64,000 nt of DNA from NCBI RefSeq assembly GCF_051851475.1, contig NZ_JBPUSJ010000003.1, forward strand, positions 186,001-250,000, written 5' to 3'. A program made the position numbers and the translations under genes. Below the pieces are notes generated by a model. That model saw only the letters and a program-made list of their open reading frames with translations. It did no database searches and was not told the origin of the DNA. Positions 63,801-64,000 of this stretch are shown here, in pieces. Position 1 is the stretch's first letter; each line of letters begins with the position of its first letter. This stretch comes from Carboxylicivirga taeanensis (GTDB taxonomy: Bacteria; Bacteroidota; Bacteroidia; Bacteroidales; Marinilabiliaceae).

Positions 63801-64000
63801 TTAGCTAACACTTTCCTCTAAAGCCTTTCCTGCTTTGAATTTAACTACGTTCTTTGCCGCAATCTGTATTTCTTTACCAGTTTGTGGATTTCGACCCGTT
63901 CTGGCCGCACGCTCTGAAACTGAAAATGTACCAAAGCCAATCAATTGGATACTTTCTTTTTTAGCCAGAGTTTGTTTAGTTGTTTCAACAAATGCGTTGA
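63801..64000 (-). CDS. HU-family DNA-binding protein, C-terminal part (partial)
   Basis: The frame runs off the right edge; 65 codons are present, ending at TAA 63803-63801. It includes the HU/IHF signature: IQLIGFGTFSVSERAARTGR (beta arm start) followed by NPQTGKEIQIAAKNVVKFKA (arm end and last strand). HU is an abundant nucleoid protein that bends DNA. The N-terminal helices lie beyond the window. Confidence 0.95.
   Translation of the reverse strand, partial: NAFVETTKQTLAKKESIQLIGFGTFSVSERAARTGRNPQTGKEIQIAAKNVVKFKAGKALEESVS

Overview
The window looks like a chromosomal segment of a Bacteroidota bacterium, probably a marine or anaerobic Bacteroidales/Marinilabiliales relative; the order is a guess. 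Four things point this way. Several promoters fit the Bacteroidota housekeeping pattern TTTG-N18-20-TAnnTTTG, including those of both tRNA genes and of the sdh operon. Shine-Dalgarno sites are weak or absent. There is a three-gene type-B succinate:quinone oxidoreductase in the order C-A-B. Many proteins (DUF4412, Wzi, split MacB-like ABC systems, LpxK) are typical of the phylum and show a Gram-negative envelope. I see no phage, insertion sequence, rRNA or CRISPR.

Layout. 1-3.7 kb: the tail of an upstream gene with its terminator, an AsmA/DUF748-like envelope protein and a DUF4412 protein. 3.9-27.2 kb, the outstanding region: a ten-gene, roughly 19.5-kb minus-strand operon with one HlyD/MacA-like adaptor, seven divergent 757-801-residue MacB/FtsX-type permeases and two separate LolD/MacB-type ATPases. 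A plus-strand sigma-54 activator and a histidine kinase face it. A -24/-12 promoter lies 30 bases before the adaptor gene, with two inverted-repeat sites 21 bp apart behind it, so the two-component pair very probably drives the ABC operon. A small DUF559 nuclease gene sits between operon and regulators inside a nest of CCCCCTT..AAGGGGG palindromes. The permease array carries marks of tandem duplication and gene conversion.

27.4-29.3 kb: tRNA-Trp and tRNA-Ser, each with its own promoter and terminator; a nine-unit 42-bp repeat array with 126-bp higher-order period; a zinc-ribbon protein; a CoA-binding protein. 29.4-35.2 kb: a Wzi-like outer-membrane protein and the full WbpE-D-B-A set for UDP-2,3-diacetamido-2,3-dideoxy-glucuronate. 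35.3-44.8 kb: a secreted two-repeat protein, a 750-bp non-coding stretch, an HD hydrolase, PBP1A, mannose-1-phosphate guanylyltransferase, an MlaEF lipid transporter pair, an S41 lipoprotein protease and an unknown protein with a TTG start. 44.8-52.9 kb: housekeeping genes (two purine nucleoside phosphorylases, riboflavin synthase, OsmC, an NAD-dependent epimerase, LpxK, SppA, FolK, Upp). 53-57.2 kb: a small surface-glycan group (methyltransferase, flippase, FemAB/GNAT-like transferase, glycosyltransferase). 57.3-64 kb: a CPBP protease, an unknown protein, sdhCAB, frr and a truncated HU gene.

The common theme is the cell envelope: glycan precursor supply, peptidoglycan, lipid A, lipid transport and an unusual sigma-54-controlled mechanotransmission-type ABC system.
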